This document shows, piece after piece, positions 17,265 through 26,307 of a stretch of DNA of 58,759 nucleotides. The notes under the pieces were generated by a model that saw nothing but the letters and a program-made list of their open reading frames with translations, had not been told where the DNA came from and made no database searches. The stretch's first letter is position 1. Each line of letters opens with the position of its first letter. This DNA is from Planctomycetaceae bacterium (lineage in GTDB: Bacteria; Planctomycetota; Planctomycetia; Pirellulales; Pirellulaceae): positions 1 through 58,759 of the forward strand of contig RECD01000108.1 of NCBI GenBank assembly GCA_007694185.1. The letters run 5' to 3'. Both the position numbers and the translations under genes were made by a program.

Positions 17265-18290
17265 ATGCTCGTTCGTTATAAGCGTCCGGTCGTTCGTCGA
17301 GGGTTCACGCTGGTCGAATTGCTGGTGGTCATCGCGATCATCGGGGTCATGGTCGGGCTGCTGTTGCCGGCCGTGCAAGCGGCTCGGGAAGCGGCCCGAC
17401 GGATGTCCTGTTCCAACAACATGAAGCAGTTGGGGTTGGCGCTGCACAATTACCACTCAACCCATGAAAAGTTTCCTTACTCCGTTCTGAATGGTGGGTC
17501 GATCGAAGCCGGCTCGGCTCGTCCGGGCGACCTTCGGGTCCGCAATCACCGCGGCTGGTTGATGCTGTTGCCATTCATCGAGCAGCAGGGTCTCTACGAC
17601 CTGGCCGATTTTCGGTTGGCAACCGGTGCTTACGCCCGCGGCCCAGCAGGTACCCCGAGCGGCCCTCTCCCGGGTGCACCGGGCAACCGGAATGACGAGG
17701 TCGTGAGCACGCCCGTTAGCTCGTTCCTCTGCCCTTCCGATCCCAACCCGACGAACTACGCGACCACGACGAGTGCGAATTACTCGATCTCGCCCGGTAC
17801 CACGGTCCTCCAGGGCGCCTTCACGAACTACGACTTCAGCGTTCGGCGAACGTCCAGTTCCGCAGCCCTTTGGACTGCGGAAGATCCGGCGACCCGGCCG
17901 CTGTTCGGCCATGACGCCTCCTCGAAGTTTCGGGACATCGTCGACGGCACCAGCAACGTCATCGCGCTCGGCGAAACGTTGCGGCTGACTTGGGACGGCG
18001 TTTCGCAGACTTGGGGCTACGCCAAATGGGTCGGCCACGGTGTCGACGTGGCGTACTTCACCGGGATGAACTGGAATTTCTGCTGCGGTTGGGATGCGAC
18101 CCCGAACGTCCGGCAACCGGTACTCAAGCAACGACTCGGCAACTGGTCGACGGTCGGCAGCATGCACCCGGGTGGTGCCCAATTCACCCTCGGTGACGGT
18201 TCGGTTCGATTCATTTCCGAGTCGATCGAGCTGGTGACGCTGCAACGTCTGGCCCGCATCGCCGACGGGCAACCGCTGGGCGAATTCTAA
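17265..18290 (+). CDS. DUF1559 family protein with prepilin-type N-terminus, copy 1
   Basis: This 341-aa protein opens with a type IV prepilin/pseudopilin motif: basic leader, then GFTLVELLVVIAIIGVMVG, with the processing site expected after the Gly before FTLVE. The helix continues LLLPAVQAAREAARRMSCSNN, the hallmark of the DUF1559 (SBP_bac_10) family, and the end carries HPGGAQFTLGDGSVRFIS. The family is hugely expanded in planctomycetes and probably makes surface or pseudopilus-like structures; the role is unproven. The start at 17265 has GGAG about 9 nt upstream and begins the leader; earlier in-frame codons add a non-conserved extension. The next gene is a close paralogue, well over four-fifths identical by eye. 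Confidence 0.94.
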   Translation: MLVRYKRPVVRRGFTLVELLVVIAIIGVMVGLLLPAVQAAREAARRMSCSNNMKQLGLALHNYHSTHEKFPYSVLNGGSIEAGSARPGDLRVRNHRGWLMLLPFIEQQGLYDLADFRLATGAYARGPAGTPSGPLPGAPGNRNDEVVSTPVSSFLCPSDPNPTNYATTTSANYSISPGTTVLQGAFTNYDFSVRRTSSSAALWTAEDPATRPLFGHDASSKFRDIVDGTSNVIALGETLRLTWDGVSQTWGYAKWVGHGVDVAYFTGMNWNFCCGWDATPNVRQPVLKQRLGNWSTVGSMHPGGAQFTLGDGSVRFISESIELVTLQRLARIADGQPLGEF

Positions 18291-18751
18291 TCGCCGCAGC
18301 CGAAAATCGGCCGCATTCAAGGCGTTCAGTCTCAGCAGGCCGGCAAGTCACGGGCACCCGTTGCCCGCGTTTGCCAGGCCTGCAAGAGAAGGGAGTGCCA
18401 TCGACGAACGTCAGCGGTCGATCATGCCGCCTTTCTGGGGCTTACGCGGACACCAATTCGCGTCAGTCGAAGCTCACGTCGGAGAGCGGTCGATTAACGC
18501 GTGTCTCCCCCAAGTGCCGATTATTTGTCAATAATTTGTCTTTTTTTCTTGAATGGCCCACATCTGCCCGATAAAACGAAACGCACTCGTCTGCCTACTC
18601 GGTCGCAAAGATTCGTCCATGCATCGCCTTGGCGATCGATGCGCATCGTCGTTGCGGATGAGCGATTTATGGGATGCCACTGGTTGATCACGATTGTCTG
18701 TGATCGCTGGTGGGGTTCATTTCGTTCTTTTTCGTAATGGAGAGGTCGTTC
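18291..18751. other. Intergenic region between the two DUF1559 genes
   Basis: About 460 bp with no supported gene. It contains the nested hairpin at 18335-18383 (separate entry) and an exact second copy of tttttttcttgaat at 18541-18554, in an AT-rich patch (about 18520-18585) that could hold the promoter of copy 2. A purine-rich GGAGAGG sits 8 nt before the ATG at 18752. Confidence 0.45.
18335..18383. repeat. Nested hairpin downstream of DUF1559 copy 1
   Basis: Outer arms gcaggccggcaa (18335-18346) and ttgccaggcctgc (18371-18383) pair over 12 bp with a single bulged A. Inside, cgggca (18351-18356) pairs with tgcccg (18362-18367). It starts 45 nt after the stop codon of DUF1559 copy 1. No T-run follows, so it is not a classical terminator; it could stabilise the 3' end of the transcript or be a repeat element. 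Confidence 0.65.
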
Positions 18752-19777
18752 ATGCCTGTTCGATGCACAAGGCTGGCAGCCCGCCGAGGGTTCACGCTGG
18801 TCGAATTGTTGGTGGTCATCGCGATCATCGGGGTCATGGTCGGTTTGTTGCTGCCGGCGGTTCAAGCCGCCCGGGAAGCCGCTCGGCGGATGTCCTGCTC
18901 CAACAACATGAAGCAGTTGGGGTTGGCTCTGCACAATTACCACTCGACCCATGAAAGGTTTCCCTACTCCGTTTTGATGAGTGGGTCGGTTGAGGCCGGC
19001 TCGGCACGTCCGGGCGATCTTCGCGTTCGCAATCACCGTGGTTGGCTGATGGTGTTGCCGTTCATCGAACAGCAGGCGTTGTACGATTTGGCCGATTTTC
19101 GGCTGTCGACCGGCGCTTACGTCCGCCCCCCCGCGGGCAGCTTGAGCGGTCCTCGTCCTGGTGAAGTTGGCAACCGCAACGACGAGGTCGTTAGCACGCC
19201 GGTCAGTTCTTTCCTTTGCCCGTCTGATCCTAACCCGACGAATTACGCGACCACAACGAGCGCGAATTACTCGATCTCGCCCGGCACCACGGTCCTCCAG
19301 GGTGCCTTCACGAACTACGACTTTAGCATTCGTCGAACTTCCAGCAGCGACAACAATTGGGGAGCGGAAGCGGTTGCCACCCGCCGTTTGTTCGGCCAAA
19401 ACGAATCCTCAAGGTTCCGTGACATCGTTGACGGCACGAGCAACGTGATCGCGCTTGCCGAAACGCTTCGACTGACGTGGAATGGCGTGTCGCCGACCTG
19501 GGGTTACGCCAAGTGGGTCGGCCACGGCGTCGATGTTACCTACGCGCGGGGGATGAACTTCAATTTCTGTTGTGGCTGGGATTCTCCTCCCATGGTTCGG
19601 CAGCCGGTTCTCAAGCAGCGGTTGGGTGACTGGTCGACTGCGGGCAGCATGCACCCGGGTGGAGCTCAATTCACCTTGGGCGATGGGTCGGTTCGGTTCA
19701 TCTCCGAATCGATCGAATTGATCACGTTGCAGCGTTTGGCCTTCATCGCGGACGGCCAGCCGCTCGGCGAGTTCTGA
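18752..19777 (+). CDS. DUF1559 family protein with prepilin-type N-terminus, copy 2
   Basis: A 341-aa paralogue of the gene just upstream, the same length and nearly the same throughout: leader then GFTLVELLVVIAIIGVMVG, AREAARRMSCSNNMKQ, a middle section RNDEVVSTPVSSFLCPSDPN, and the C-terminal HPGGAQFTLGDGSVRFIS. Differences cluster at residues about 120-140 and 195-215, probably surface loops. Codon third positions look less GC-rich than in copy 1 (more GTT, TTG, CGT), so the two have drifted for some time. The ATG at 18752 is preferred because GGAGAGG lies 8 nt upstream; an ATG at 18737 would start inside that ribosome-binding site. A tandem terminator follows. Confidence 0.94.
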   Translation: MPVRCTRLAARRGFTLVELLVVIAIIGVMVGLLLPAVQAAREAARRMSCSNNMKQLGLALHNYHSTHERFPYSVLMSGSVEAGSARPGDLRVRNHRGWLMVLPFIEQQALYDLADFRLSTGAYVRPPAGSLSGPRPGEVGNRNDEVVSTPVSSFLCPSDPNPTNYATTTSANYSISPGTTVLQGAFTNYDFSIRRTSSSDNNWGAEAVATRRLFGQNESSRFRDIVDGTSNVIALAETLRLTWNGVSPTWGYAKWVGHGVDVTYARGMNFNFCCGWDSPPMVRQPVLKQRLGDWSTAGSMHPGGAQFTLGDGSVRFISESIELITLQRLAFIADGQPLGEF

Positions 19778-19796
19778 CGGAAGCGTCGGATGTTCG

Positions 19797-19838
19797 GGCG
19801 AGATGAGTCGGCAAACAAGCGACTCTTCTCGCCTTTTT
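19797..19838 (+). terminator. Intrinsic terminator after DUF1559 copy 2
   Basis: Stem ggcgagatgagtcg (19797-19810) and cgactcttctcgcc (19820-19833), 14 positions with one internal T-T mismatch, 9-nt loop, then TTTTT at 19834-19838. It starts 20 nt past the stop codon and is strong. Confidence 0.88.
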
Positions 19839-19862
19839 CGGCGGTCGCGTGACCGCCGTTTT
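19839..19862 (+). terminator. Second, tandem intrinsic terminator
   Basis: Immediately after the first terminator: stem cggcggtc, loop gcgt, stem gaccgccg, then TTTT. Two terminators back to back isolate the DUF1559 transcript from the downstream lipoprotein gene. They also argue against any lipoprotein start upstream of 19863. Confidence 0.75.
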
Positions 19863-19901
19863 GATTTCTCACGGGTTCTGTTTCGGATGGATAATCAGCT
19901 C

Positions 19902-20345
19902 ATGTCAGTCGTTACGCAGCGTTTGTCGGCTTGCCTGTTGGTCGGATTTTTGGCGTTCGCAGGATGTTCGGGGCCGCCGGATGAGACGGTTGCTGCGGGC
20001 GGGGTTGTGCACTTGGACGGCAAACCGGTCGAAGGGGTGACGGTTTCGTTGATTCCGCAATCGAGTGTCCGCGGTCCCGGTGGCTACGGTGTTTCGGATG
20101 CCGAGGGCAAATTCACGCTGTCGTCGGGTCCCGAAACGATCGGCGTGATGCCGGGGACGTACCGCGTGATGTTTCAAAAAATGCGACAGAAAGACGGCTC
20201 GCCGATCCCTCCCGATGTGATGGCGGCTGACATCGACATCATCAATCAGTTGCCCGCGGTCTACAGCAGCCCGGAAAACACGCCGATTTCGGCCACCATT
20301 CCGAATCCCGACGGCGATTTTCTGTTCGAGCTCAAGAGCCGCTGA
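19902..20345 (+). CDS. Small lipoprotein with carboxypeptidase-regulatory/transthyretin-like fold
   Basis: About 147 aa. A signal peptide ends in the lipobox LAFAGC, so it should be lipid-anchored. After it, GGVVHLDGKPVEGVTVSLIP and DAEGKFTL..PGTYRV are the usual marks of a carboxypeptidase-regulatory-like beta-sandwich. In planctomycetes such lipoproteins commonly sit next to DUF1559 genes, as here, which suggests a shared surface role. The start could be 19887 (ATG GAT) or 19902 (ATG TCA); 19902 has GGATGG-like sequence upstream and gives a normal signal length. Both lie after the tandem terminators, so the gene needs its own promoter. Its last 14 bp overlap the convergent histidine kinase gene. 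Confidence 0.82.
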   Translation: MSVVTQRLSACLLVGFLAFAGCSGPPDETVAAGGVVHLDGKPVEGVTVSLIPQSSVRGPGGYGVSDAEGKFTLSSGPETIGVMPGTYRVMFQKMRQKDGSPIPPDVMAADIDIINQLPAVYSSPENTPISATIPNPDGDFLFELKSR

Positions 20346-23300
20346 TCCGCTCTACCCATCGCTCGGCGATGGGTAGGATTTTCTTCAAGCACGTATCGGC
20401 GGTCGACCAATCACCCGTGTCGGCCGCCGATTCGATCCGTTGTGCCAGTTGCCACTCCGAGTCCGGAGCGACGTAGCGCAGGCACGATTTGAGCGTGTGC
20501 GCCGCGCGGCTTGCGGCAGCCGGATCGCGTTCGCTGGTAGCTCGCGATAGTTCTCGCGCCAACTCCGGGACCTCCGTCAGGAACGCCTCGATCAGGCTAC
20601 CGGTAACGGCCGGATCGCCGCCCCCGAGTTTCGCAAATTTGGCGGCCCAATCGCCGGCAGGTGCTTCCGAGGTCGCAACGGGCGGTGTTCCGCCGGACGA
20701 TTCGGCCACCTGCTCCGCTGCGCTAGTCGCGCTGACGCCGACATCCGTTGGATTAGGCACCTCCGACGTCGCAAGGTTGGCAGCGACGGACCGGAGCAGT
20801 TCCAACCGGTCGATCGGTTTGACCAGGAAATCACGCATTCCCTCCTCCAGGCAGCGGCGGCGATGCTCCTGCGTTGCGTGAGCCGTGAGGGCGATGAACG
20901 GCGGTGCGGGGCGTCCTTGGCCCTCCAGCTCCCGCAGGATTTCTCGCATCGTCTCGATCCCGTCCATTCCCGGCATCTGCAGGTCCATCAGCACGCAATC
21001 GAACGGACGTTTTCGGATCGTTTCGATCGCCTGGTCGCCGTCGCAGGCCAACGCGACGCCATAGCCGGCCGCGGTGAGGAATTCGCGGATCACGGAGCGG
21101 TTGACGGGGCTATCGTCGACCAGCAACAGCTGCGGTTGATCGACGGACGAACCGTGGGTGCCAGCCGATCGGGCACGATTGCCGGGTAAATCCTCGGTGG
21201 TCGGGTCGGCACTCGGTCGCTCCGCAACATGGCCACTTCCCCGAAAGCGTTTTACGGCGCTGGGGGTGTAATTGTGAGCGTCGGATGCGGGGCGGTCGAG
21301 CGGATCGGGTTCCGTTTCCTCTCGTAGCCAAGCCAGCAGGTCATCGGCGAGGATCGGCTTGATCAGCACCGGGTCGGCGGGGTCCTGACCGTCTGCGGTC
21401 GGTTCGTCCACCCGGGCCAGCCAAATCGTGCGCGCCTGAGGGTCGGAAGCATGTCGTTCGGATTGCCGCCAAGCGAGCGATTGGTCGACGATCCGAAGGG
21501 GCGAGCGAGGATCGATCCGATAACCCGCCGCCATCAATGAGTCTTGAATCGCTTCGCGTTGCAGCGGATGCGGAATTTCTAAGGCGACCCCGAGCGGTTG
21601 TCGATCGTTCTGCGGCACCGCGGGGGGCACGCCAACCTGATGCTCCGCCAACCCATCCGCAGCTGATTCGTCGAGTGACGGCAAGGGCAAACGGCAACGG
21701 AAAGTGCTCCCTTGCCCCGGGATGCTGATCACGTTGATCGATCCGCCCATCCGGCGAACCAATTGCTCGCTGATCGACAACCCCAAGCCCGTGCCGCCAA
21801 ATCGACGGGTGGTCCCCGAGTCCCCTTGCTCGAACGGTTCGAAGATCTTGGCCAAGCGATCTTCCGCGATCCCGATCCCGCTGTCCGTCATCTCGAGTTT
21901 CAGCCACTCGTTGTCCTCGACTTCGACGCCGAACCGCACGTAACCGCGGGGCGTGAACTTGATCGCGTTGCCCGCCAGGTTGATCACGATTTGACGAAGT
22001 CGGTTGGCGTCAAACATCGCCACCCGCGGGACATCCGGCCGGATATCGAGAATCAGCTCCAAGTCCTTGCCCATCGCCTTTGTCGCCAAGGCGCGAAAGG
22101 GTTCACCGAGACATCGGTGCAGGTCGGTCGGGGTGGCGCTGATCTGCAAGCGACCGGCCTCGATCGAAGCCAAGTCGAGGATGTCACCGATGACGCCGCT
22201 GAGCAGTTCGCCACTGGTTCGGATCATGTCGACGTATTGGCGAGCTCTGGGTGACAGTTCCATCTGATCGAGCAGCTCGGCCGAGCCTGTGATTCCGCCC
22301 AGCGGGGTGCGGATTTCGTGGCTGACGTTCGCCATGAATTCACTCTTGATGCGACTCGCTTCTTCGGCCGCCAATTTCGCCTGCCGCAGGGCCTCCACCG
22401 CCCGGTGGCGAAGCGTCACGTCGCGGATGAAGATCGCCAAACCGAACGAGTTTTCCAGCGGGATCGGATGCACCGATACCTCTGCCGGAAAACTCGCTGC
22501 TCCCGCCGTTCGGAGGACGATTTCGCGGCGTTTCCCCAGCGGCAGGTCGGTCCAACGCATCGGCTGGGCGGGGGGAGCATCACTTGCCAGACGCTCCGTC
22601 TCCGCTTGTCCGGCGGGCCGCACATCGGCCTCTTTCCCCAAGCCGGTAACTGTCCCGACGGGCGGGGGTGACGTGGCCGCGTCCCCATGATCGGGGTCCG
22701 AATGATCGGGATCCGGAGATTCCAGCGAATGGGCGGCATTGGCCAAGGTCGATTCGGGCGAGGCGATCTGTTCGAGCCGACGACCGACCAGTTGCCGACC
22801 GTTGATCGACAGCATCGCCTCGGCCGCCGGGTTCGACTCGACCACCACGCCCGTTGCGTCGACCAGCAGCACCGCTTCCCGTGCGGCATCGAGCAACGCC
22901 CGTTTGCGGGCCGCGCTGCGCCGCAATTCCTCCGTTTTTCGGTAGCTGTCCGTCACGTCCCAGAAAACCATCTGAATCCCGATCACCCGATTCTGGGCGT
23001 CGTATTCCGGTGCCTTGAAAACCTGGACCCAACCGGTGCGACCGTCCGCGGCCGGATGGGATTCGATGTGATCGACGGGCTGGCCCGTCAGGATCACGCG
23101 TTCATCGTCCGTGCGGTAGGACGTGGCGATGGTCGAGGGATAGAGATCGGCGTCGGTGCTGCCGATCACCTCATCGACCGACTTGCCGATCCCCCGGCAA
23201 AAGGCTTCGTTGGCATAGGTGATCACACCATCAATGTCCTTGCGGAGGACCTGCAATTGCATCCGCTGGGCCAGCGATTCGAGGTGGGTTTCGGCCCGAC

Positions 23301-23751
23301 TCAGCCGTTGCTGTGTCTCCTGTCGCCGCGCGATTTCGCGCCGCAGCGCGTCGTTGATCCGGCGGATCTGGACGTTGCGCTTCCAGACACGCTGCTGCAA
23401 TTGCTGACGGATCTCCAACCGGCGTCGGCGGCGGCGTTGGATTTCGAAGTGATAGGCGGCGGCCGCGATCAACCCCGCCAAGACCCACCACCGCGCCGGG
23501 CTAAACGGTTCGCTACCGAGTCGGATGATGCCCGCCAGCAGGGTCAGTGCCGCGATGGCGGCGATCAGCCGCGGGATCTGCTGTCGGGCAAGAAATTGCA
23601 ACGCGATCCAGAGCACGGTCAGTTGCAAAACACAGACCGACCAGGTGGCGGCGGCGAACACGTCTGCCGTCGCCACCACGGCGGATAGCACCAACCAAAA
23701 CCACAGTCGCGCGGCCAACCCGAACGCCGTTTCTCGCAAGCTTTTCTTCAT
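20332..23751 (-). CDS. Hybrid sensor histidine kinase with PAS, receiver and Hpt domains
   Basis: An 1139-aa membrane-bound phosphorelay protein. The N-terminus has about three or four hydrophobic segments (residues about 12-100), then a basic coiled-coil-like region (105-165). A PAS domain lies at about 165-265 and a second at about 285-450. HisKA has the phosphorylatable H478 in SHEIRTPL, and the HATPase has NLAGNAIKF at about 591, DSGIGI and GGTGLGLSI. Residues 715-815 look like a degenerate receiver without a clear phospho-acceptor. A canonical receiver has D923 in LMDLQMPGMDG, and a C-terminal Hpt has H1085 in AAHTLKS. The full His-Asp-His chain implies transfer to a separate response regulator, not encoded nearby. 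Signal unknown. Confidence 0.93.
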   Translation of the reverse strand: MKKSLRETAFGLAARLWFWLVLSAVVATADVFAAATWSVCVLQLTVLWIALQFLARQQIPRLIAAIAALTLLAGIIRLGSEPFSPARWWVLAGLIAAAAYHFEIQRRRRRRLEIRQQLQQRVWKRNVQIRRINDALRREIARRQETQQRLSRAETHLESLAQRMQLQVLRKDIDGVITYANEAFCRGIGKSVDEVIGSTDADLYPSTIATSYRTDDERVILTGQPVDHIESHPAADGRTGWVQVFKAPEYDAQNRVIGIQMVFWDVTDSYRKTEELRRSAARKRALLDAAREAVLLVDATGVVVESNPAAEAMLSINGRQLVGRRLEQIASPESTLANAAHSLESPDPDHSDPDHGDAATSPPPVGTVTGLGKEADVRPAGQAETERLASDAPPAQPMRWTDLPLGKRREIVLRTAGAASFPAEVSVHPIPLENSFGLAIFIRDVTLRHRAVEALRQAKLAAEEASRIKSEFMANVSHEIRTPLGGITGSAELLDQMELSPRARQYVDMIRTSGELLSGVIGDILDLASIEAGRLQISATPTDLHRCLGEPFRALATKAMGKDLELILDIRPDVPRVAMFDANRLRQIVINLAGNAIKFTPRGYVRFGVEVEDNEWLKLEMTDSGIGIAEDRLAKIFEPFEQGDSGTTRRFGGTGLGLSISEQLVRRMGGSINVISIPGQGSTFRCRLPLPSLDESAADGLAEHQVGVPPAVPQNDRQPLGVALEIPHPLQREAIQDSLMAAGYRIDPRSPLRIVDQSLAWRQSERHASDPQARTIWLARVDEPTADGQDPADPVLIKPILADDLLAWLREETEPDPLDRPASDAHNYTPSAVKRFRGSGHVAERPSADPTTEDLPGNRARSAGTHGSSVDQPQLLLVDDSPVNRSVIREFLTAAGYGVALACDGDQAIETIRKRPFDCVLMDLQMPGMDGIETMREILRELEGQGRPAPPFIALTAHATQEHRRRCLEEGMRDFLVKPIDRLELLRSVAANLATSEVPNPTDVGVSATSAAEQVAESSGGTPPVATSEAPAGDWAAKFAKLGGGDPAVTGSLIEAFLTEVPELARELSRATSERDPAAASRAAHTLKSCLRYVAPDSEWQLAQRIESAADTGDWSTADTCLKKILPIAERWVERISGS

Positions 23752-23832
23752 GTCGGCCGCCCGTCGTGGATTCGGTTTGTCTGCCGTCGTCAGCTTGCTG
23801 GTGCGGGTTCACGCCCGATTCGCGGCACGCCG

Positions 23833-25164
23833 CTACCGCAGGGTGTGAAACACCAGTCCGCTGAGCAGCTTGGGGAAAAAGTAGGTGCTTTTGGCCGGCA
23901 TCCGTTCCTTGTGCAAGCTGATCGCTTCCACGTCGCTGACCCGCGCGGGCATCACCAGCGCTGCAAACGAAAAGGGTTCGTCCGATTCGTTCTCGCCCAA
24001 GCTCGCTTCCCCACGTAAGCCGTCGATCACCTCGTCAACTTGGTGAACGTAAGTCGGTTTCGGGTGACCCGCAGCCCCCAACAGTTCATCGATCACCAAG
24101 CGGTGCAGGAGGCTGACCCCCAACCCCCGCCAATCTTCGCTGTGGTCCGGGGCGACCCGCCGCATCGCCTCCGTAGCGGCTTCGGTCGCGTCACACAGCA
24201 CCCATTGGGAGTCGCCGGTCGCGAACACGGCCATCAGCCCTTGGCGGTCTTCGCTCTCCATCCGCTGCCAACAAGCGGCGGCGGCTTCCACGTCCTGCCC
24301 CAGCTTCTGGCAGGTGAACAGATCGCCCAGCCGACTGATGATCTCGTCGCTCGAGAATTGCGGGGTTCCCCGCAGCAGGCGATGGGTCGGCAGGACGATC
24401 ATGCCGGGATCGTTCATGCTGACCAATTGGGTCATCACGAAGTTCGCCGGATGGTCCGCAGGCAGCGGCCCCTGCTGCTCGATCAAAAAATCGCGGTAGT
24501 TGCAAGCCGTTTCGTAACGGTGGTGCCCGTCCGCGACGAACATCGGCTTGTCGCGCAGCAGTTCCGAAACCTCCGCGATCACGGCCGGATCGCTGACCGG
24601 CCACATCGTGTGCTCGACCCCGAGGTGGTCGGTGGCCGACAGCGGGGTCACCCCGTCGCAAGCCCGTTCGAGCAGCTCTTGGGCCGCGTTCTCAGGGTCC
24701 GGATAGAGCCCAAAGATTTGGCTGCAATTGGTCCCACAGGCCTTGGTCAATTTCAACCGATCGACCTTGGCTTTGGGGTGCGTCTCCTCATGCGGGTAGA
24801 TGTTCCCCTCGCCGAACTTGCTCAGCCGCACACGGCCCATGAATCCGCGCCGCAGGATCGTCTGGCCGTCGTATTGAAACTGCTGGTTGTAGACGTAGAA
24901 GGCCGGCTGAGGGTCCCGCTTCAAAATGCCCTCCTGCTGCCAGCGGCTGAAAAACTCGGCCGCTCGGGCGTACTTGGCGTCCTCATCATCACCCGGCTCG
25001 GGGCGGTTCAGGATCACGCGAACCACGTTCGCCGCATGCAGGTCGTAGAGCTGGGCCTGCAGCGCCGGGTCGATCACGTCGTAAGGTGGGGCGATCACGT
25101 CGGAAAGGGAGCCGACCACGTCCAAGTCGTAGCGAAGTCCGGCAAAAGGGGCGATGATGGGCAT
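23833..25164 (-). CDS. DUF1015 family protein
   Basis: A 443-aa cytoplasmic protein matching the DUF1015 family (COG4198): it opens IIAPFAGLRYD, followed by DVIAPPYDVIDPA. It contains GILKRDPQPAFYVYNQQF, the GFMGRVRL block, and VADGHHRYETACNYRD near the middle, all typical. The biochemical role was not settled in my knowledge; the conserved HHRYET segment suggests an enzyme active site. No signal peptide or membrane segment is seen. It reads away from the FTHF cyclo-ligase gene and is about 80 bp upstream of the histidine kinase on the same strand, so the two could be co-transcribed. Confidence 0.88.
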   Translation of the reverse strand: MPIIAPFAGLRYDLDVVGSLSDVIAPPYDVIDPALQAQLYDLHAANVVRVILNRPEPGDDEDAKYARAAEFFSRWQQEGILKRDPQPAFYVYNQQFQYDGQTILRRGFMGRVRLSKFGEGNIYPHEETHPKAKVDRLKLTKACGTNCSQIFGLYPDPENAAQELLERACDGVTPLSATDHLGVEHTMWPVSDPAVIAEVSELLRDKPMFVADGHHRYETACNYRDFLIEQQGPLPADHPANFVMTQLVSMNDPGMIVLPTHRLLRGTPQFSSDEIISRLGDLFTCQKLGQDVEAAAACWQRMESEDRQGLMAVFATGDSQWVLCDATEAATEAMRRVAPDHSEDWRGLGVSLLHRLVIDELLGAAGHPKPTYVHQVDEVIDGLRGEASLGENESDEPFSFAALVMPARVSDVEAISLHKERMPAKSTYFFPKLLSGLVFHTLR

Positions 25165-25448
25165 GGGCGAAGGTCACTCGCAGGTCGTTACAGGAAGCAA
25201 AAGGGGAATCGAAGGTTGAGTGATCCGATTCATCGGACGGCTCCGAACCGCGTCACGCGCTCGGCAGTCAACCTTCGAGCGGCGCAGTTTACCGCTTCCC
25301 CAAGGTGATGTTGAAGGGCCGATGCCAAGCCCTCCTGAGGGCGGGAGACCCGAATCGGCGGATCGGTACTTGGGCGGCGGCTCATTTTTCGGATACGATC
25401 CGAGAGTTCTCACGTCATTCGTTTCCACCAGCCCCCCCGATTGCCGTC

Positions 25449-26054
25449 ATGACCGAGCAAGAACTCGCGGACCAAAAAACCGCTATCCGTGCCGCCGCTC
25501 ACGCCGCCCGGAAGGCCCAAGCCGACAAGGAGGCGGTGAGCGCTCGGATCACCGACCGCGTGATGGAGATGCCCTCCTACCAGTCGGCCGGCAGTGTGAT
25601 GTGGTACGTCGACGTCCGCGACGAAGTCCGCACGCGACACGCCCTGCCCGCGGCCCTCGCTCAAGGCAAGCGGGTCATCGTCCCGTACTGCGTCGATGGC
25701 GAGTTGGAACTGTTTCACCTGGAATCGATGGACGAACTGGAAGTGGGGATGTATCGCATCCTGGAACCGCGAGCCGACCTGCGCGATGTCGAGAGCAAGC
25801 GGATTGCCCCCGAACAGCTCGATTTCGTCATGGTTCCGGGCGTCGCGTTCGACCGGACCGGCGGCCGGACGGGACATGGGAAAGGTTATTACGACAAGCT
25901 GCTGCAGCACGCTCGCCCCGACGCGCCGCTCGTGGCCCTGGCGTTCGAATGTCAACTGTTCGACGAAATCCCGATGCAGCCCCACGACATCTACATGGAT
26001 GCGATCGTCACCGAAGCGGCCGTCTACCCAGGACGTGGCCGAGGCGACGGCTGA
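25449..26054 (+). CDS. 5-formyltetrahydrofolate cyclo-ligase
   Basis: The enzyme uses ATP to convert 5-formyl-THF to 5,10-methenyl-THF, returning folate to the one-carbon pool. The family signature is clear: an N-terminal RAAAHAARKAQA basic helix, VMWYVDVRDEVRT, then DFVMVPGVAFDRTGGRTGHG followed by KGYYDKLL, the ATP/folate-binding loop. The ATG at 25449 gives 201 aa, the normal size; the upstream open frame back to 25305 has no conservation. A hairpin terminator follows at 26198-26226, before the tRNA gene. Confidence 0.93.
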   Translation: MTEQELADQKTAIRAAAHAARKAQADKEAVSARITDRVMEMPSYQSAGSVMWYVDVRDEVRTRHALPAALAQGKRVIVPYCVDGELELFHLESMDELEVGMYRILEPRADLRDVESKRIAPEQLDFVMVPGVAFDRTGGRTGHGKGYYDKLLQHARPDAPLVALAFECQLFDEIPMQPHDIYMDAIVTEAAVYPGRGRGDG

Positions 26055-26197
26055 GCCCGGGCCTTTAGTCACGAAAACGAGGCCGTTCTGTCGCAGATCC
26101 ATAGCCGTCGACGGTTGGCGAACCGTGGCGTCACGCCGAATTGTTCTCGACGCAGGACTAGACAGCGATCGGTTGGGAACCTAACCTTTTCGCCAGG

Positions 26198-26226
26198 ATC
26201 GGGAGAAAAAACCGCTCCCGATTTTT
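26198..26226 (+). terminator. Intrinsic terminator between FTHF cyclo-ligase and tRNA-Ala
   Basis: Stem atcgggag (26198-26205) and ctcccgat (26215-26222), 9-nt A-rich loop, then TTTTT ending at 26226. It ends 4 bp before the tRNA gene, so the tRNA is either read from a promoter overlapping this hairpin or depends on readthrough. Confidence 0.75.
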
Positions 26227-26230
26227 AGAT

Positions 26231-26303
26231 GGGGCCGTAGCTCAGTTGGGAGAGCGCTGCGTTCGCAATGCAGAGGTCGAGGGTTCGACTCCCTTCGGCT
26301 CCA
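26231..26303 (+). tRNA. tRNA-Ala (anticodon CGC)
   Basis: A 73-nt cloverleaf with every stem pairing: acceptor ggggccg/cggctcc including the G3-U70 pair that marks alanine tRNAs; D arm gctc...gagc; anticodon stem ctgcg/tgcag around loop ttcgcaa, giving anticodon CGC (reads GCG); T arm gaggg/ccctt with ttcgact loop. Discriminator base A is at 26303. The genome encodes CC but then T, so the CCA end must be completed by the tRNA nucleotidyltransferase. A terminator follows directly. Confidence 0.97.
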
Positions 26304-26307
26304 CCTC

